NCBI GenBank assembly: GCA_043424615.1
Contig: JBHWOX010000034.1
Location: forward strand, 1-31,714
Length of the DNA: 31,714 nt
From: JAUNQW01 sp043424615
GTDB taxonomy: Bacteria; Bacillota; Bacilli; Lactobacillales; Carnobacteriaceae_A
Direction of reading: 5' to 3'
This document shows, piece by piece, positions 1-9,207 of the stretch; positions within the stretch are counted from its first letter, which is position 1, and each line of letters opens with the position of its first letter. A program made the translations under genes and the position numbers. Under the pieces are notes generated by a model. The model saw only the letters and a list, made by a program, of their open reading frames with translations, searched no databases and was not told the origin of the DNA.

Positions 1-1
1 A

Positions 2-3000
2 AAATTTGAGGAATTGTCTTTTATATACAATAAATTTAATGACCATTTGGCCGGCCAATATATTCACAATGAAGATATCCTAGATGCCTTGATGGCCTAT
101 ATTAGCCAGCATGATTTTTCAAGCACCCAAGTTTTTATTAATCATTTTTCACAATTTACTGCTAAAGAAATGGAATTAATCTTGTGCTTGGCTAAACACT
201 GCCAGCAGGTCACTGTGGCTTTGCCTTTTGACCAAGCTGAGGGGGTTGCTTATCCAGATCAACAGGATGTTTTTTTTGCAAGTAAAAAAACTTTCTATCA
301 GCTATTCCACCAGTGTAGGCAAGAAGGCTTAGAGGCCACATATGAGGGTCCCCTCGAACAGGATTTTTCTGCAGTGGATGATCTTTTTGTTCAAGCAGAA
401 GACTTTTTATTGGATACCCCCATTGCACGCATGCGCCGTCCTAAAAAGTCAGTAACTGATGATGGTAAACAAGCCGTTGAACTGTGGCAGGCCAGTAGCC
501 GCCAAGCTGAAATTTTCCATTTAGTGAGTGAAATTCGTCAATTAGTCACCGTTGACCACTACCGTTACAAAGATATCATCATCTTGAGCCGGCAAATAGA
601 AGACTACCAGTCCATGATCCAACCTTTTTTTGATCGGTCTGACCTTCCTTTATTTATTGATCATTCTAAATCGATGGCTGACCATTCGCTGATTCATTTT
701 ATTCAATCCCTTTTGGACATTCAAGAATACGGCTGGCGGCAAGAGGATGTCATCAATCTTTTGAGAACAGAATGGCTCCTGCCATTAACTCAGTCTGATC
801 GAGATGCTCTCAAGAAGAATTCAGCGCCTACGATTGAAAAATTAACTGCTGACTTTCGACAGTTAGTGGATCAGGCTGAAAATTTTATCTTACGCTATGG
901 GATTAATTATCAGGAGTTTTACCAAGATGACCCTTATGATTGGGTCGAAGAGAATCAGGCAGACCAATTGTTGGAAGAACAGGCGGCTGCAAATTTTATC
1001 CGCCAATTTTTAAGATCACAACTTTTACCATTCTATGAAAAACTGCAAAAAGCAGACGATGTCGCTGAAGCTTTAACTATTTTCTATCTCTTTTTTGAAA
1101 AACATGCCATCAATCAATTGTTGTTAGCCTGGCGAGATTGGGAACTGGAAAATGGCCAACTAGAAAGTGCTCGAGAATATGAAGAAATTTGGCAGAGTTT
1201 TGTCGATTTATTAGATGAAACGGTTGAAATTTTAGGCAGCCAAGCTTGGGATATTCAGTTGTTTTCAGAAGTATTATCTACTGCTTTCGAACAAGCCACT
1301 TACTCCAATGTTCCACCAGCTATTGATCAGGTCATTCTTACCGATTTTAACCGCTTGCCGGCTTTAAAAAATAAAGTGGTCTTCATCATTGGATTAACTC
1401 AAGATTGTTTACCCCTGCAAAGTCGGAATGAAAGCTTACTGACAGATGAGGATAGACAGCTCTTAGAAGATCAAACCCCTGAAGCGGTGTATCTGCTGAA
1501 AGATAGCCAGCAACAGCTGTTAAATGAGCAACTCTTAGCCTATCAGTTGATGACCCAAGCGACAGAGCGCCTTTATTTGACTTATACACAATTTGATGAT
1601 GATAATAAGGACATTTATCCTTCTGAATATTTCAAACGCTTTCAGGAGTTCTTGGGGATCCCCCTTCAAAAGAAAAGCTTAGATGCCAGTTCCCTTTTAA
1701 ACACTCATCATGCCGGCCTGCTTAACTATACTCCTTCAACCCTCGAAGGAATGAGTCAGCTTTTAGCTGTTTTCCGGCAGGCAGTGAAAGAGGATCGACA
1801 ACCTGATGATTTTTGGTTGGAATTGTTCGACTACTTCAACCAGCAAGAGTCAGCCTTGGACTTTCATCATTTATTGTCCAGCCTATCTTATAAAAACGAG
1901 CCCGTTCGCCTCAAAAAAGAGCTGACCCTAGCTTTATATGGAGAGGACCTTTATTTATCTGTTTCTCAGGTGGAAAGTTTTTATCAAGATCCCTATTCTT
2001 ATTTCTTAAAATACGGCTTGAAATTGCAAGAGCGACAAATTTTAGAACTCAACTCTCTTGAAAAAGGGGTTTTTTTACATGCTGCTATGGATTTGCTTGT
2101 GACGACTATTCAAAGCCGGTCGATTGCCTTAAATGAGTTGAAAGAGCAGGAAATTAATAGACTCGTTCAGCAGGTGGTGGATCAGCTATCCCAGCAAGCA
2201 GAATTTATCATTTTTGAAAAATCGCACCGTATGGCTTATCGCAAAAACGAATTACAGACCATGCTGCGGCAAATGTTAACGGCTATGGTTTTTCATTCGA
2301 AAGAGATGGGGATGAAACCTTATCAGAGTGAATTGCTTTTTGGTTTTCAATCGACTCCCCAAGCTATTCCAGCCTTGACCTATCCTTTAAAAAACAATCG
2401 CAGTATTCGCTTACGAGGAAAAATTGACCGGGTGGACATCATTGAAGGCCAGCAAAAGGCTTGGTTCAATGTGGTGGACTATAAGTCATCCAAGCACAAG
2501 CTTGATATGACCGAACTCTATTACGGCTTATCGATCCAGCTTTTAACCTATCTAAAAGTCATGGAAGAGCAATTCTTGCAGCTAGAAAATGGACGGATTT
2601 TACCAGCTGGAGCCTTCTACTCTCAAATCAAAAATCCATTCATCAAAGTTGAAAAAGCCATGACTGAAAAACAAAGAAAGGATTTCCTTACTCAGGAGAG
2701 ACAAAAGGAATTTATACTGCAAGGGTTGATCGTGGACAGTCCGGACTTTATTTCTTTCTTAAATGACCATATTGGAGAAAGTGAGAGTTCAGGTGTTTTT
2801 CAACTAAAAAGAAAGAAAGATGGGGCTTATGATGCCCGTTCACAAAAGCACTTATATACCATCGACCAATTGCACCACTTGTATGACTATGTGGATGCTT
2901 TAATCGTGCAGGCAGGGGAACGAATTCTACAGGGGGATACTCGCTTGATGCCTTTTGATGATGATCCCTATACCCCATCTCTTCAAGATTCTTATCGGGC

Positions 3001-3100
3001 TGTTTCTCAATTCGATGCCAAATTAAGAGAAAATACCTACCGACCGAAAGTTAAGCGTCGTTTTGAAGATGTCATAGACAAGTTAGAAGGAGAAGATTAA
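2..3100 (+). CDS. rexB: ATP-dependent helicase/nuclease subunit RexB (AddB), 5' end truncated by window
   Basis: This is the RexB (AddB) subunit of the RexAB helicase-nuclease, which resects double-strand breaks for RecA-dependent repair. The reading frame is open at the left edge, so the start lies outside the window. Comparison with remembered streptococcal RexB suggests about 150 residues are missing. Numbering from base 14, a PD-(D/E)XK nuclease domain ends the protein, with His689, Asp805 and the Asp822-Tyr-Lys824 motif followed by SSK. The position before the nuclease reads YQDPYSYF and the C-terminal tail has no cysteine. The four Fe-S cysteines of Bacillus AddB are therefore absent, as expected for the RexB branch. 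Its TAA stop is immediately followed by the rexA ATG, so the pair is surely co-translated. Confidence 0.95.
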   Translation, partial: KFEELSFIYNKFNDHLAGQYIHNEDILDALMAYISQHDFSSTQVFINHFSQFTAKEMELILCLAKHCQQVTVALPFDQAEGVAYPDQQDVFFASKKTFYQLFHQCRQEGLEATYEGPLEQDFSAVDDLFVQAEDFLLDTPIARMRRPKKSVTDDGKQAVELWQASSRQAEIFHLVSEIRQLVTVDHYRYKDIIILSRQIEDYQSMIQPFFDRSDLPLFIDHSKSMADHSLIHFIQSLLDIQEYGWRQEDVINLLRTEWLLPLTQSDRDALKKNSAPTIEKLTADFRQLVDQAENFILRYGINYQEFYQDDPYDWVEENQADQLLEEQAAANFIRQFLRSQLLPFYEKLQKADDVAEALTIFYLFFEKHAINQLLLAWRDWELENGQLESAREYEEIWQSFVDLLDETVEILGSQAWDIQLFSEVLSTAFEQATYSNVPPAIDQVILTDFNRLPALKNKVVFIIGLTQDCLPLQSRNESLLTDEDRQLLEDQTPEAVYLLKDSQQQLLNEQLLAYQLMTQATERLYLTYTQFDDDNKDIYPSEYFKRFQEFLGIPLQKKSLDASSLLNTHHAGLLNYTPSTLEGMSQLLAVFRQAVKEDRQPDDFWLELFDYFNQQESALDFHHLLSSLSYKNEPVRLKKELTLALYGEDLYLSVSQVESFYQDPYSYFLKYGLKLQERQILELNSLEKGVFLHAAMDLLVTTIQSRSIALNELKEQEINRLVQQVVDQLSQQAEFIIFEKSHRMAYRKNELQTMLRQMLTAMVFHSKEMGMKPYQSELLFGFQSTPQAIPALTYPLKNNRSIRLRGKIDRVDIIEGQQKAWFNVVDYKSSKHKLDMTELYYGLSIQLLTYLKVMEEQFLQLENGRILPAGAFYSQIKNPFIKVEKAMTEKQRKDFLTQERQKEFILQGLIVDSPDFISFLNDHIGESESSGVFQLKRKKDGAYDARSQKHLYTIDQLHHLYDYVDALIVQAGERILQGDTRLMPFDDDPYTPSLQDSYRAVSQFDAKLRENTYRPKVKRRFEDVIDKLEGED

Positions 3101-6100
3101 ATGATTGAACTGCCTAAAAAAGATAAAAACGAGCTGGCCACTGACCAGCAATGGAAAGCCATTCATTATCCAGAAGGACAAAGCCCAATTCTCCTATCAG
3201 CTTCAGCAGGTTCTGGTAAAACACGAGTCCTAGTTGACCGGGTGTTGAGCTTGCTCTTAAGAAAAAAAGCGGATGAAAATGGTCAGCAAGACTTTTATAT
3301 CGATATCGATCGCTTGCTGGTGATTACCTTTACTCACGCGGCAGCTCAAGAAATGAAAGAAAAAATCGATCAAAAAATGAAGCAAGCCATCAATGAGGAA
3401 GAGGATGAGGGAAAAAAACACCAATTGATCCGCCAACTGCCTAAGATGGCGCAGGCTCAAATTTCAACTATTCACTCTTTTTGTTTAGAAGTCATTCATC
3501 GTTTTTATTACTTGATTGATCTTGATCCTATCTTTCGCCAGCTAACCGATGAAATCGAACAAAATCTTATTAAAGAAAATATTTGGCAAGACTTAAGAGA
3601 AGAATATTATGGGGGAGAAGATAGGGAGCAATTTATTGCCTTGACCCAAGTTTTTTCTTCTAATGATGACGATGAGTCACTGACCCTCTTGCTTAAAAAT
3701 ACCTACCACTTAGCGGTAGCTCAGGCTGATCCCTTTTCCTGGGTTGACCAAATGGATCAATTATATGAATCAGCAGATGAAGACAGTTTTTACCAAACGC
3801 CTCTTTGGCAAGACTTGCTCTGGCCACAATTATCCTCTTTATTGGATTATAATATCGGACTGATAAAGTCGGCTAGCCAGCGACTGACAGATGATGATAT
3901 CTTTGATTCTTTGCGAGAGATTTTAGCTAAGGACTTGTCTTTCTATCAGGCTTTGAAAGAAAAATTAGAGGGGCAAGAGTTTGACCAAGGGCGAGCCTTG
4001 ACTTTGGACTATACTTTTTCACGTTTTCCAACCATAAAATCGGACGATGAAAAAATTATACAAATCAAAGACCGTGTGAAAGCCGATCGTGACCAGGCTA
4101 AGGCTGTGATTGATAAAAAATTTAGCAAGGGTATTTTTATCTTTGATTTGCAAAGCCACTTGGCTCATGCCCAAGAAATGAAAGACCATATGGCATGCTT
4201 AAAGAAAGTGTGTAAGGATTTTATAAAGTCTTACCAACGCTACAAAAGAGAACATAAATTGGTGGATTTTAACGATCTGGAACATTTGGCTTATGACATT
4301 CTGCAAGCAAAAAATGATGAGGGAGTGGCTGAGGCAGCCCTATACTATCAGGATCGTTTTATTGAAATTTTAGTAGATGAATACCAGGATACCAATCCTT
4401 TGCAAGAAAAAATTATTCAGCTCATCAGCCGTCCCTCTCCTTCTAATAATCGATTCATGGTGGGGGATGTTAAGCAGTCCATTTATCGTTTTCGTATGGC
4501 TGAACCGTCTTTGTTCATGGAAAAATATGAAAGCTATCAAGAAAATCCGGAAGAGGGCCAAGGGCAAAAAATAATTTTACAAGAAAATTTTCGCTCACGG
4601 CCTGAAGTTCTGCAATTGACTAACTTTATTTTTCAGCAGCTGATGGATGAAGATATGGGTGAAATCACTTATAACCAAGCGGCCCAATTAAAAAATGGCT
4701 ACAAAGACTTTCCCATGGAGCAGGAGCGGTCGGCGAAATTTTTAATATATGAAAAGGCGGAACTCGAACAGCCTCCCTTTGCCTTACCTGAAAATGCCCA
4801 ATACAATTTCTTTTCAGACCATAGTAAGGCAGAAATTACTTTAATAGCGGTTAAAATCAAAGAATTGATTAAACAAGGATTTCTTATTTATGATAAGAAG
4901 ACTGGTGAAAACCGACCCATTGAATGGAACGACATTGTCATATTAAGCCGAACTAAAAAAGAAAATGCCCATATTCAATCCATTTTTAACCTTTTAGATA
5001 TTCCTCTGGTTTTAAGCTCGACTCAAAATTATTTCCAATCTATTGAAGTCAGTATCATGATGAGCTTGCTTGCTATTATTGATAATCCCCAACAGGATAT
5101 TCCACTAGCCGCTGTATTGCGCTCATCCATGGTTGGTTTAGATGAAAATGATTTAGCGAGTATTCGATTGGCTTCTCCTACTGGCAATTATTTTAATGCC
5201 TTACAGGCTTATATCGGCCAAGCTGACGAAAAAGATGAATTGGGTCAGAAATTAAATGATTTTATGGATCAATTGGAGGGCTGGCGTCTTTCAGCTCGTC
5301 GTCTATCCATTGCTGAACTTATTTGGCAAATTTATAATGACACTGCTTTCTTGGATTATGTGGGTGGTCTTCCTGGTGGAGAACAAAGAAGAGCCAATCT
5401 GCATGCTCTTTATGAACGAGCTTTAGCCTATGAGCAAAGTCAATTTAAAGGCCTATATAAGTTTATTCGATTAATTGAAAGAATGAGAAAACGACAAGAC
5501 GATTTAAATAATCCTATGGTACTGGCGCCCGACCAGCAAGCCGTCCAAGCCATGACCATCCATAATTCCAAAGGACTAGAGTTTCCGGTTGTTTTTCTAT
5601 TAGGTTTTTCCTCTCAAATTAATGCCTCCGATTATACTGGGGATGCTATCTTTGATAAAGATCATGGACTCGCCCTCAAATATATTAATTTGGACCAGCG
5701 CTATAAGGCTGACTCCTTAGAACAACTGGCTCTATCTGAAAAAATAAAAGCCCAGTCCTATTCTGAAGAGCTGAGGGTGTTGTATGTTGCCCTGACACGA
5801 GCGGAACAGCAGCTCTTTATTTTAGGAAGTGGTGATTCAGCCGAAAAACTATTGCAGTCTTGGTCAAAAGCTGAAGAAAATCAAGACCTTCTCATCGATG
5901 CTGTGAGCCGGATGCAAGCTTCTAGTGTTCAAGATTGGTTGGGAATGGCTCTCTACCGCTATCTGAATGTGACTGACTCTTCCTATCCCCAATACAAGTC
6001 TAAGGATAAGGATAAAGCGCCCTTTAACTTAACTTTTTACAATAAATATGATCTTTACGAACAAATAGCTGACCAGCAAGAGGATCCCAAAAAGGGAGGC

Positions 6101-6898
6101 TGGTTAGAAGAATTACAAAAAGAGGGGGGAGGGAAAGAACAACAAGAATTGTCGTCTTTAGCCATTCAATTGATGGAAAGTGACTATGCGACCCCTTTAG
6201 CTTGCCGAACGACTTCTTTCCAGTCGGTGTCAGAAATTAAAAGGGTCTTTGAAGATCCCAATCAAGAAGAATTAGTACGTTTAGATGAAAGTCAGCCTTT
6301 AGGCCAGAACCGTTATGTGGTGGATGAGTTAGAACGTCCACAGTTTATTAGTGAAAAATTAAAAGCAGATCCAGCAGAAGTGGGGCAAGCCACCCACCTT
6401 TTATTACAAGCTCTAGATTTTTCTGCTATACCGACAGCTGAAATGATGAGTCAGAAGCGGGATGAGCTGGTTCAAACAGGTCGGCTATCCGCTCACTTAG
6501 CTCATGAGATCGATTTGAAAAAAATAGAGGCTTTCATGCAGACTGATTTAGCCCAGCGAATGGTCGATGCTCAGGATCGCTTAGAAAAAGAAGTGTCCTT
6601 TTCCCTCAAACTACCAGCTGCTGATATTTTTGAAGGGATAAATAGCGAGGATGACATTTTGATTCATGGGATAATCGATGGCTATTTTGAAGAGGAAGGT
6701 GCTCTGGTTTTATTTGACTATAAAACGGACCAGTTAGGTTATCAAAAAGAATCGGCCGACCAGTATTTATTGAATAAATATCGTGGTCAAATTATTTTAT
6801 ATCGTTTGGCTTTGGAGAATATCTTGAATAAAAAGGTGAAGGCGGCCTATCTGATAGGTCTGGACCAAACGATTTTAGTGGATGTTCAGGACTCTTGA
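3101..6898 (+). CDS. rexA: ATP-dependent helicase/nuclease subunit RexA (AddA)
   Basis: This is the UvrD-type helicase plus nuclease subunit of RexAB, acting in the cytoplasm on broken DNA ends and recognising Chi. The 1265 residues match the usual AddA length. Walker A is ASAGSGKT at residues 34-41. The Walker B/motif II region reads LVDEYQDT around residues 424-431. Helicase motif III/IV segments (GDVKQSIYRFR, then QENFRSRPEVL) follow, and further on come TIHNSKGLEFPVVF and VALTRAEQ. The C-terminal RecB-like nuclease has Asp1193 and the Asp1206-Tyr-Lys1208 motif, so both catalytic activities look intact. It begins at the ATG directly abutting the rexB stop, with GAAGGAGAAG just upstream as ribosome binding site. 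Confidence 0.97.
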   Translation: MIELPKKDKNELATDQQWKAIHYPEGQSPILLSASAGSGKTRVLVDRVLSLLLRKKADENGQQDFYIDIDRLLVITFTHAAAQEMKEKIDQKMKQAINEEEDEGKKHQLIRQLPKMAQAQISTIHSFCLEVIHRFYYLIDLDPIFRQLTDEIEQNLIKENIWQDLREEYYGGEDREQFIALTQVFSSNDDDESLTLLLKNTYHLAVAQADPFSWVDQMDQLYESADEDSFYQTPLWQDLLWPQLSSLLDYNIGLIKSASQRLTDDDIFDSLREILAKDLSFYQALKEKLEGQEFDQGRALTLDYTFSRFPTIKSDDEKIIQIKDRVKADRDQAKAVIDKKFSKGIFIFDLQSHLAHAQEMKDHMACLKKVCKDFIKSYQRYKREHKLVDFNDLEHLAYDILQAKNDEGVAEAALYYQDRFIEILVDEYQDTNPLQEKIIQLISRPSPSNNRFMVGDVKQSIYRFRMAEPSLFMEKYESYQENPEEGQGQKIILQENFRSRPEVLQLTNFIFQQLMDEDMGEITYNQAAQLKNGYKDFPMEQERSAKFLIYEKAELEQPPFALPENAQYNFFSDHSKAEITLIAVKIKELIKQGFLIYDKKTGENRPIEWNDIVILSRTKKENAHIQSIFNLLDIPLVLSSTQNYFQSIEVSIMMSLLAIIDNPQQDIPLAAVLRSSMVGLDENDLASIRLASPTGNYFNALQAYIGQADEKDELGQKLNDFMDQLEGWRLSARRLSIAELIWQIYNDTAFLDYVGGLPGGEQRRANLHALYERALAYEQSQFKGLYKFIRLIERMRKRQDDLNNPMVLAPDQQAVQAMTIHNSKGLEFPVVFLLGFSSQINASDYTGDAIFDKDHGLALKYINLDQRYKADSLEQLALSEKIKAQSYSEELRVLYVALTRAEQQLFILGSGDSAEKLLQSWSKAEENQDLLIDAVSRMQASSVQDWLGMALYRYLNVTDSSYPQYKSKDKDKAPFNLTFYNKYDLYEQIADQQEDPKKGGWLEELQKEGGGKEQQELSSLAIQLMESDYATPLACRTTSFQSVSEIKRVFEDPNQEELVRLDESQPLGQNRYVVDELERPQFISEKLKADPAEVGQATHLLLQALDFSAIPTAEMMSQKRDELVQTGRLSAHLAHEIDLKKIEAFMQTDLAQRMVDAQDRLEKEVSFSLKLPAADIFEGINSEDDILIHGIIDGYFEEEGALVLFDYKTDQLGYQKESADQYLLNKYRGQIILYRLALENILNKKVKAAYLIGLDQTILVDVQDS

Positions 6899-6980
6899 TA
6901 AGGATAGTGGGGGTTATTTATTTATTTAATATAACTACGCTACTTATTAGAAAGAATATGACGGTTCATCCTTTCCTTGA

Positions 6981-7009
6981 TTGAGTTTAATAAAAATTTA
7001 ACATATACT
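6981..7009 (+). promoter_or_regulatory. Sigma-A type promoter for the TVP38-family gene
   Basis: TTGAGT at 6981-6986 and TATACT at 7004-7009 are separated by 17 bases, a good match to a vegetative promoter. A transcript from here would have a leader of roughly 100 bases before the GTG at 7116. The same 217-base gap shows no convincing terminator for rexBA, so read-through is possible. Confidence 0.55.
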
Positions 7010-7115
7010 AATGTAGGAATTTTCTATATTCAGTCTTGGGGGTTATTGGAAAATAGCTGAAAAATATTTTCCTTTAAGACTTTCAGGATAATAACTATAT
7101 GGAGGAGGATGTTAG

Positions 7116-7847
7116 GTGTCAAATAGTAGTTCGCAGTCAGAAAAAAAATGGGGATTAACTCAAAGACAGTGGATTTCCATTGCGGTCATTGTGATCGCAC
7201 TTTTAGTGTACTTTTTCGTTCCGTCAGTCAATAATTGGGTGAATTCATCCCTAGCTATTATTTCTAATGAAGGTATTGATGGAGTGATTGAGTTTATTCA
7301 AGGTTATAAAGGATTAGCCGCTGTGGTGTCTTCTGCCTTGATGGTTTTAGCTTCTATTTTAGCTCCAATCCCTCAGTTTTTAATTACCTTGTCTAATGCT
7401 GCTATCTTTGGATGGTGGCAAGGCGCCCTACTTTCATGGTCATCATCCATGGTTGGGGCAGCAGTTTGTTTCTATATCGCTCGAGGCTTAGGTCGTGATG
7501 TAGTTATTCGTTTTACTGGTGAGAGAGCTCTAGATTCACTAGATGGCTTCTTTGAAAAATATGGCCGCCATACCATCATGGTCGCTCGTTTACTACCGTT
7601 CATGTCCTTTGACTTGGTCTCCTATGCCGCTGGTTTAACTTCCATGAGTTTCTGGTCATTCTTCTGGGCCACAGGTCTAGGACAAGCGCCAGCAACTATT
7701 GTTTACTCTTATGTAGGTAGCCAATTTGATGGAGGAGCCAAAGGTTTATTCTACGGCTTGACTGGATTATTCGCATTGTCAGTCATCATTTGGGTTATTC
7801 GCGATATTTGGAAACGCCGCAACAAAAATATTAAGATTGAAGACTAA
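7116..7847 (+). CDS. TVP38/TMEM64 (VTT/SNARE-associated) family membrane protein, YdjX-like
   Basis: This is a polytopic membrane protein of the TVP38/TMEM64 group, distant relatives of DedA. DedA-superfamily proteins are linked to lipid scrambling and membrane homeostasis; the exact substrate here is unknown. The 243 residues contain hydrophobic segments near 20-38, 67-100, 105-121, 152-190 and 206-228. The diagnostic VTT stretch runs through residues 119-187, with FYIARGLGR, then the ARLLPF...D.VSYAAGL segment and a following phenylalanine/tryptophan-rich helix. The start is GTG at 7116, chosen because GGAGGAGG at 7101-7108 sits 7 bases upstream. A hairpin terminator follows. The next gene encodes a YdjY-like protein, and E. 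coli ydjX/ydjZ (same family) flank ydjY. Confidence 0.85.
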   Translation: MSNSSSQSEKKWGLTQRQWISIAVIVIALLVYFFVPSVNNWVNSSLAIISNEGIDGVIEFIQGYKGLAAVVSSALMVLASILAPIPQFLITLSNAAIFGWWQGALLSWSSSMVGAAVCFYIARGLGRDVVIRFTGERALDSLDGFFEKYGRHTIMVARLLPFMSFDLVSYAAGLTSMSFWSFFWATGLGQAPATIVYSYVGSQFDGGAKGLFYGLTGLFALSVIIWVIRDIWKRRNKNIKIED

Positions 7848-7864
7848 GGCTAGGCTTTAACTAG

Positions 7865-7903
7865 AAAAGGGACTGTGAGTGAAGGATATTCACAGTCCTT
7901 TTT
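7865..7903 (+). terminator. Rho-independent terminator after the TVP38-family gene
   Basis: GGACTGTGA at 7870-7878 pairs perfectly with TCACAGTCC at 7890-7898. It is extended by A/T pairs and followed by a run of five T, 20 bases after the stop codon. Confidence 0.85.
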
Positions 7904-8005
7904 CAATAGATCTAGCGCTCTGGTCGGAAGTATAAGCTGTTTCTTAAATCATGATGAATGTAAGATGTTTATTAGGTTTTCTTATTGATTGATTATTATT
8001 TTAGA

Positions 8006-8034
8006 TTTATTTACATCCTCTTTACATCTATAAT
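8006..8034 (+). promoter_or_regulatory. Promoter of the YdjY-like lipoprotein gene
   Basis: A perfect TATAAT lies at 8029-8034. The -35 at the right distance is poor (TTTATT, 8006-8011, 17-base spacing), which fits a promoter that needs an activator. The transcript leader would be about 35 bases, ending with AGGAGG at 8063-8068. Confidence 0.5.
8010..8026 (+). promoter_or_regulatory. Tandem TTTACA-N5-TTTACA site, PhoP/WalR-like operator
   Basis: TTTACA occurs at 8010-8015 and again at 8021-8026, five bases apart, one helical turn start to start. This is the spacing and sequence of PhoP boxes. On the other strand it is a perfect WalR (YycF/VicR) box, TGTAAA-N5-TGTAAA. A looser copy in the opposite orientation (TGTAAG, 4 bases, TGTAAT) lies at 8034-8049. 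The tandem site fills the space between the weak -35 and the -10. That an OmpR-family regulator binds here is inferred from pattern only. Confidence 0.4.
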
Positions 8035-8075
8035 GTAAGTGTATGTAATTATTATATTCTTTAGGAGGAAATGGA

Positions 8076-8744
8076 ATGAAATACGTAAAACGTATGGCAA
8101 TGATGTTGTTAGCTCTTGTGTTTGTATTTGTAGCAGGTTGTAGTAGTTCTTCTGCAGAAGGACCAGACGAAAATGTTGAAATTAATGGGGTATCAACTGA
8201 AAACCCTATGCTGTTTGACGAAGAAGCTGGAACCATTACAGTCTTAGCTCGTGTCAATGGTAAATATTTCACTGAACCTACTCGTCACGCTGCTGTTTAT
8301 TATGATGGTGGTTTCGGAGATAAATCTATCTTTACTGCTTTTGCTGATCAAAACCAATTCTACGAAAACCTTATTTCTCTGGGAGCAGAACCTGGAAACA
8401 ACATGAATGCTGATACAGCTGCTGAAACTCACGTTGAAGGGGACAAAATGAACATTGAAGTTGACTGGGAAGGTAACGATAAACCTTACGCCCTTAATGA
8501 CGTAGTGATTGACTCTAATGGTAATGATTTAGATATGCGTTTCGGTGGGAACAAAGACTCAGCTAAAGAAAAACATACAGGATGCTTATCTTGTTTCGAC
8601 AGCTGCCCAGTTGGAATTATCTCAAACTCCACTTACACTTATGGAGCTGTAGAAAAACGTAACGAAGTTGAATTCACTGGTAATGCTGATGTTTTACCTG
8701 AAGATGGAACTTACGTCACTTTAACTTATTCAGTTGAAAAATAA
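8076..8744 (+). CDS. YdjY-like lipoprotein with a CxxCxxxCP motif
   Basis: This is a predicted lipoprotein anchored on the outer membrane face. The signal peptide is short, with a lipobox ending VAGC, Cys22 being the lipidated residue. The body resembles the YdjY family in the segment from TVLARVNGKY through ISLGAEPGNN, with a conserved histidine (TRHAAVYY) and a late GG. This assignment is from memory of family features and is moderate. Near the C-terminus Cys170, Cys173 and Cys177 form CLSCFDSCPVG, which looks like three ligands of an Fe-S or other metal site, with no fourth cysteine besides the lipidated one. ATG 8076 is chosen because AGGAGG lies 7 bases upstream; an in-frame-less ATG at 8071 is ignored. 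The next gene starts 8 bases after the stop. Function is unknown; electron or metal handling at the surface is a guess. Confidence 0.75.
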   Translation: MKYVKRMAMMLLALVFVFVAGCSSSSAEGPDENVEINGVSTENPMLFDEEAGTITVLARVNGKYFTEPTRHAAVYYDGGFGDKSIFTAFADQNQFYENLISLGAEPGNNMNADTAAETHVEGDKMNIEVDWEGNDKPYALNDVVIDSNGNDLDMRFGGNKDSAKEKHTGCLSCFDSCPVGIISNSTYTYGAVEKRNEVEFTGNADVLPEDGTYVTLTYSVEK

Positions 8745-8752
8745 TCGAGACA

Positions 8753-9130
8753 ATGAAAAAAGTTAATAATATCGTGATGGCAGGAGCTACTGGACTCATA
8801 TTGGGTTTAGTAGCTTCTGTCCTATCATCATATAGTATCTGGCTGAATATGCGACTCCATTCCTATGATATTGTTTGGGGTTTCTTGATTTTAATGCTGA
8901 TTGTGGGAATTTTTATAAAAATAAAGCCCTCTTATTTTTTCCTGCTGGAGGCTATCCTCCTCATCATGGCTGTGACTGGGCGGTATGAAACAATTATCTA
9001 TAATTTTTCTGAAAGTTTCTTAATCGGTTTGAGCATCCACCAAGCTTTGCCTTATATTGCTCTTATTTTTATAGCGATTAATGTCTATATGATTTATCAA
9101 TTTATTAGATTAAGAAAAGGAAAAAATTAA
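8753..9130 (+). CDS. Small four-helix membrane protein of unknown function
   Basis: I do not recognise this 125-residue protein. It has four predicted membrane helices, near residues 8-28, 39-57, 60-76 and 98-117, and a short basic C-terminal tail (RLRKGKN) that should lie inside. There are no cysteines or histidine clusters that would suggest a catalytic site. It starts only 8 bases after the stop of the YdjY-like lipoprotein, has only a weak GAGA upstream, and precedes a terminator. It is therefore almost certainly translated from the same mRNA and coupled to that gene. It may act as a membrane partner of the lipoprotein, which is inference from position alone. Confidence 0.7.
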   Translation: MKKVNNIVMAGATGLILGLVASVLSSYSIWLNMRLHSYDIVWGFLILMLIVGIFIKIKPSYFFLLEAILLIMAVTGRYETIIYNFSESFLIGLSIHQALPYIALIFIAINVYMIYQFIRLRKGKN

Positions 9131-9153
9131 GAAAACCAGAAGACTAGAATACA

Positions 9154-9185
9154 AAAGGCGTTAGAAATTTATTTCTAACGCCTTT
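9154..9185. terminator. Bidirectional terminator between convergent genes
   Basis: A perfect 15-base stem, AAAGGCGTTAGAAAT against ATTTCTAACGCCTTT, with a very small loop, lies between the membrane protein gene (plus) and the permease gene (minus). T-rich stretches follow on both strands. Confidence 0.85.
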
Positions 9186-9207
9186 GGTATCTTTAATTAA
9201 AAGAGTT

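Noticed and set aside
6950..6980. Hairpin GAAAG-ATGA-CGGT-TCAT-CTTTC after rexA
   Set aside because: The stem is bulged and no T run follows, so I did not call it a terminator.
6908..7047. Eleven-base direct repeat TGGGGGTTATT at 6908 and 7037
   Set aside because: Only two copies, far apart, with no matching features around them; chance is likely.
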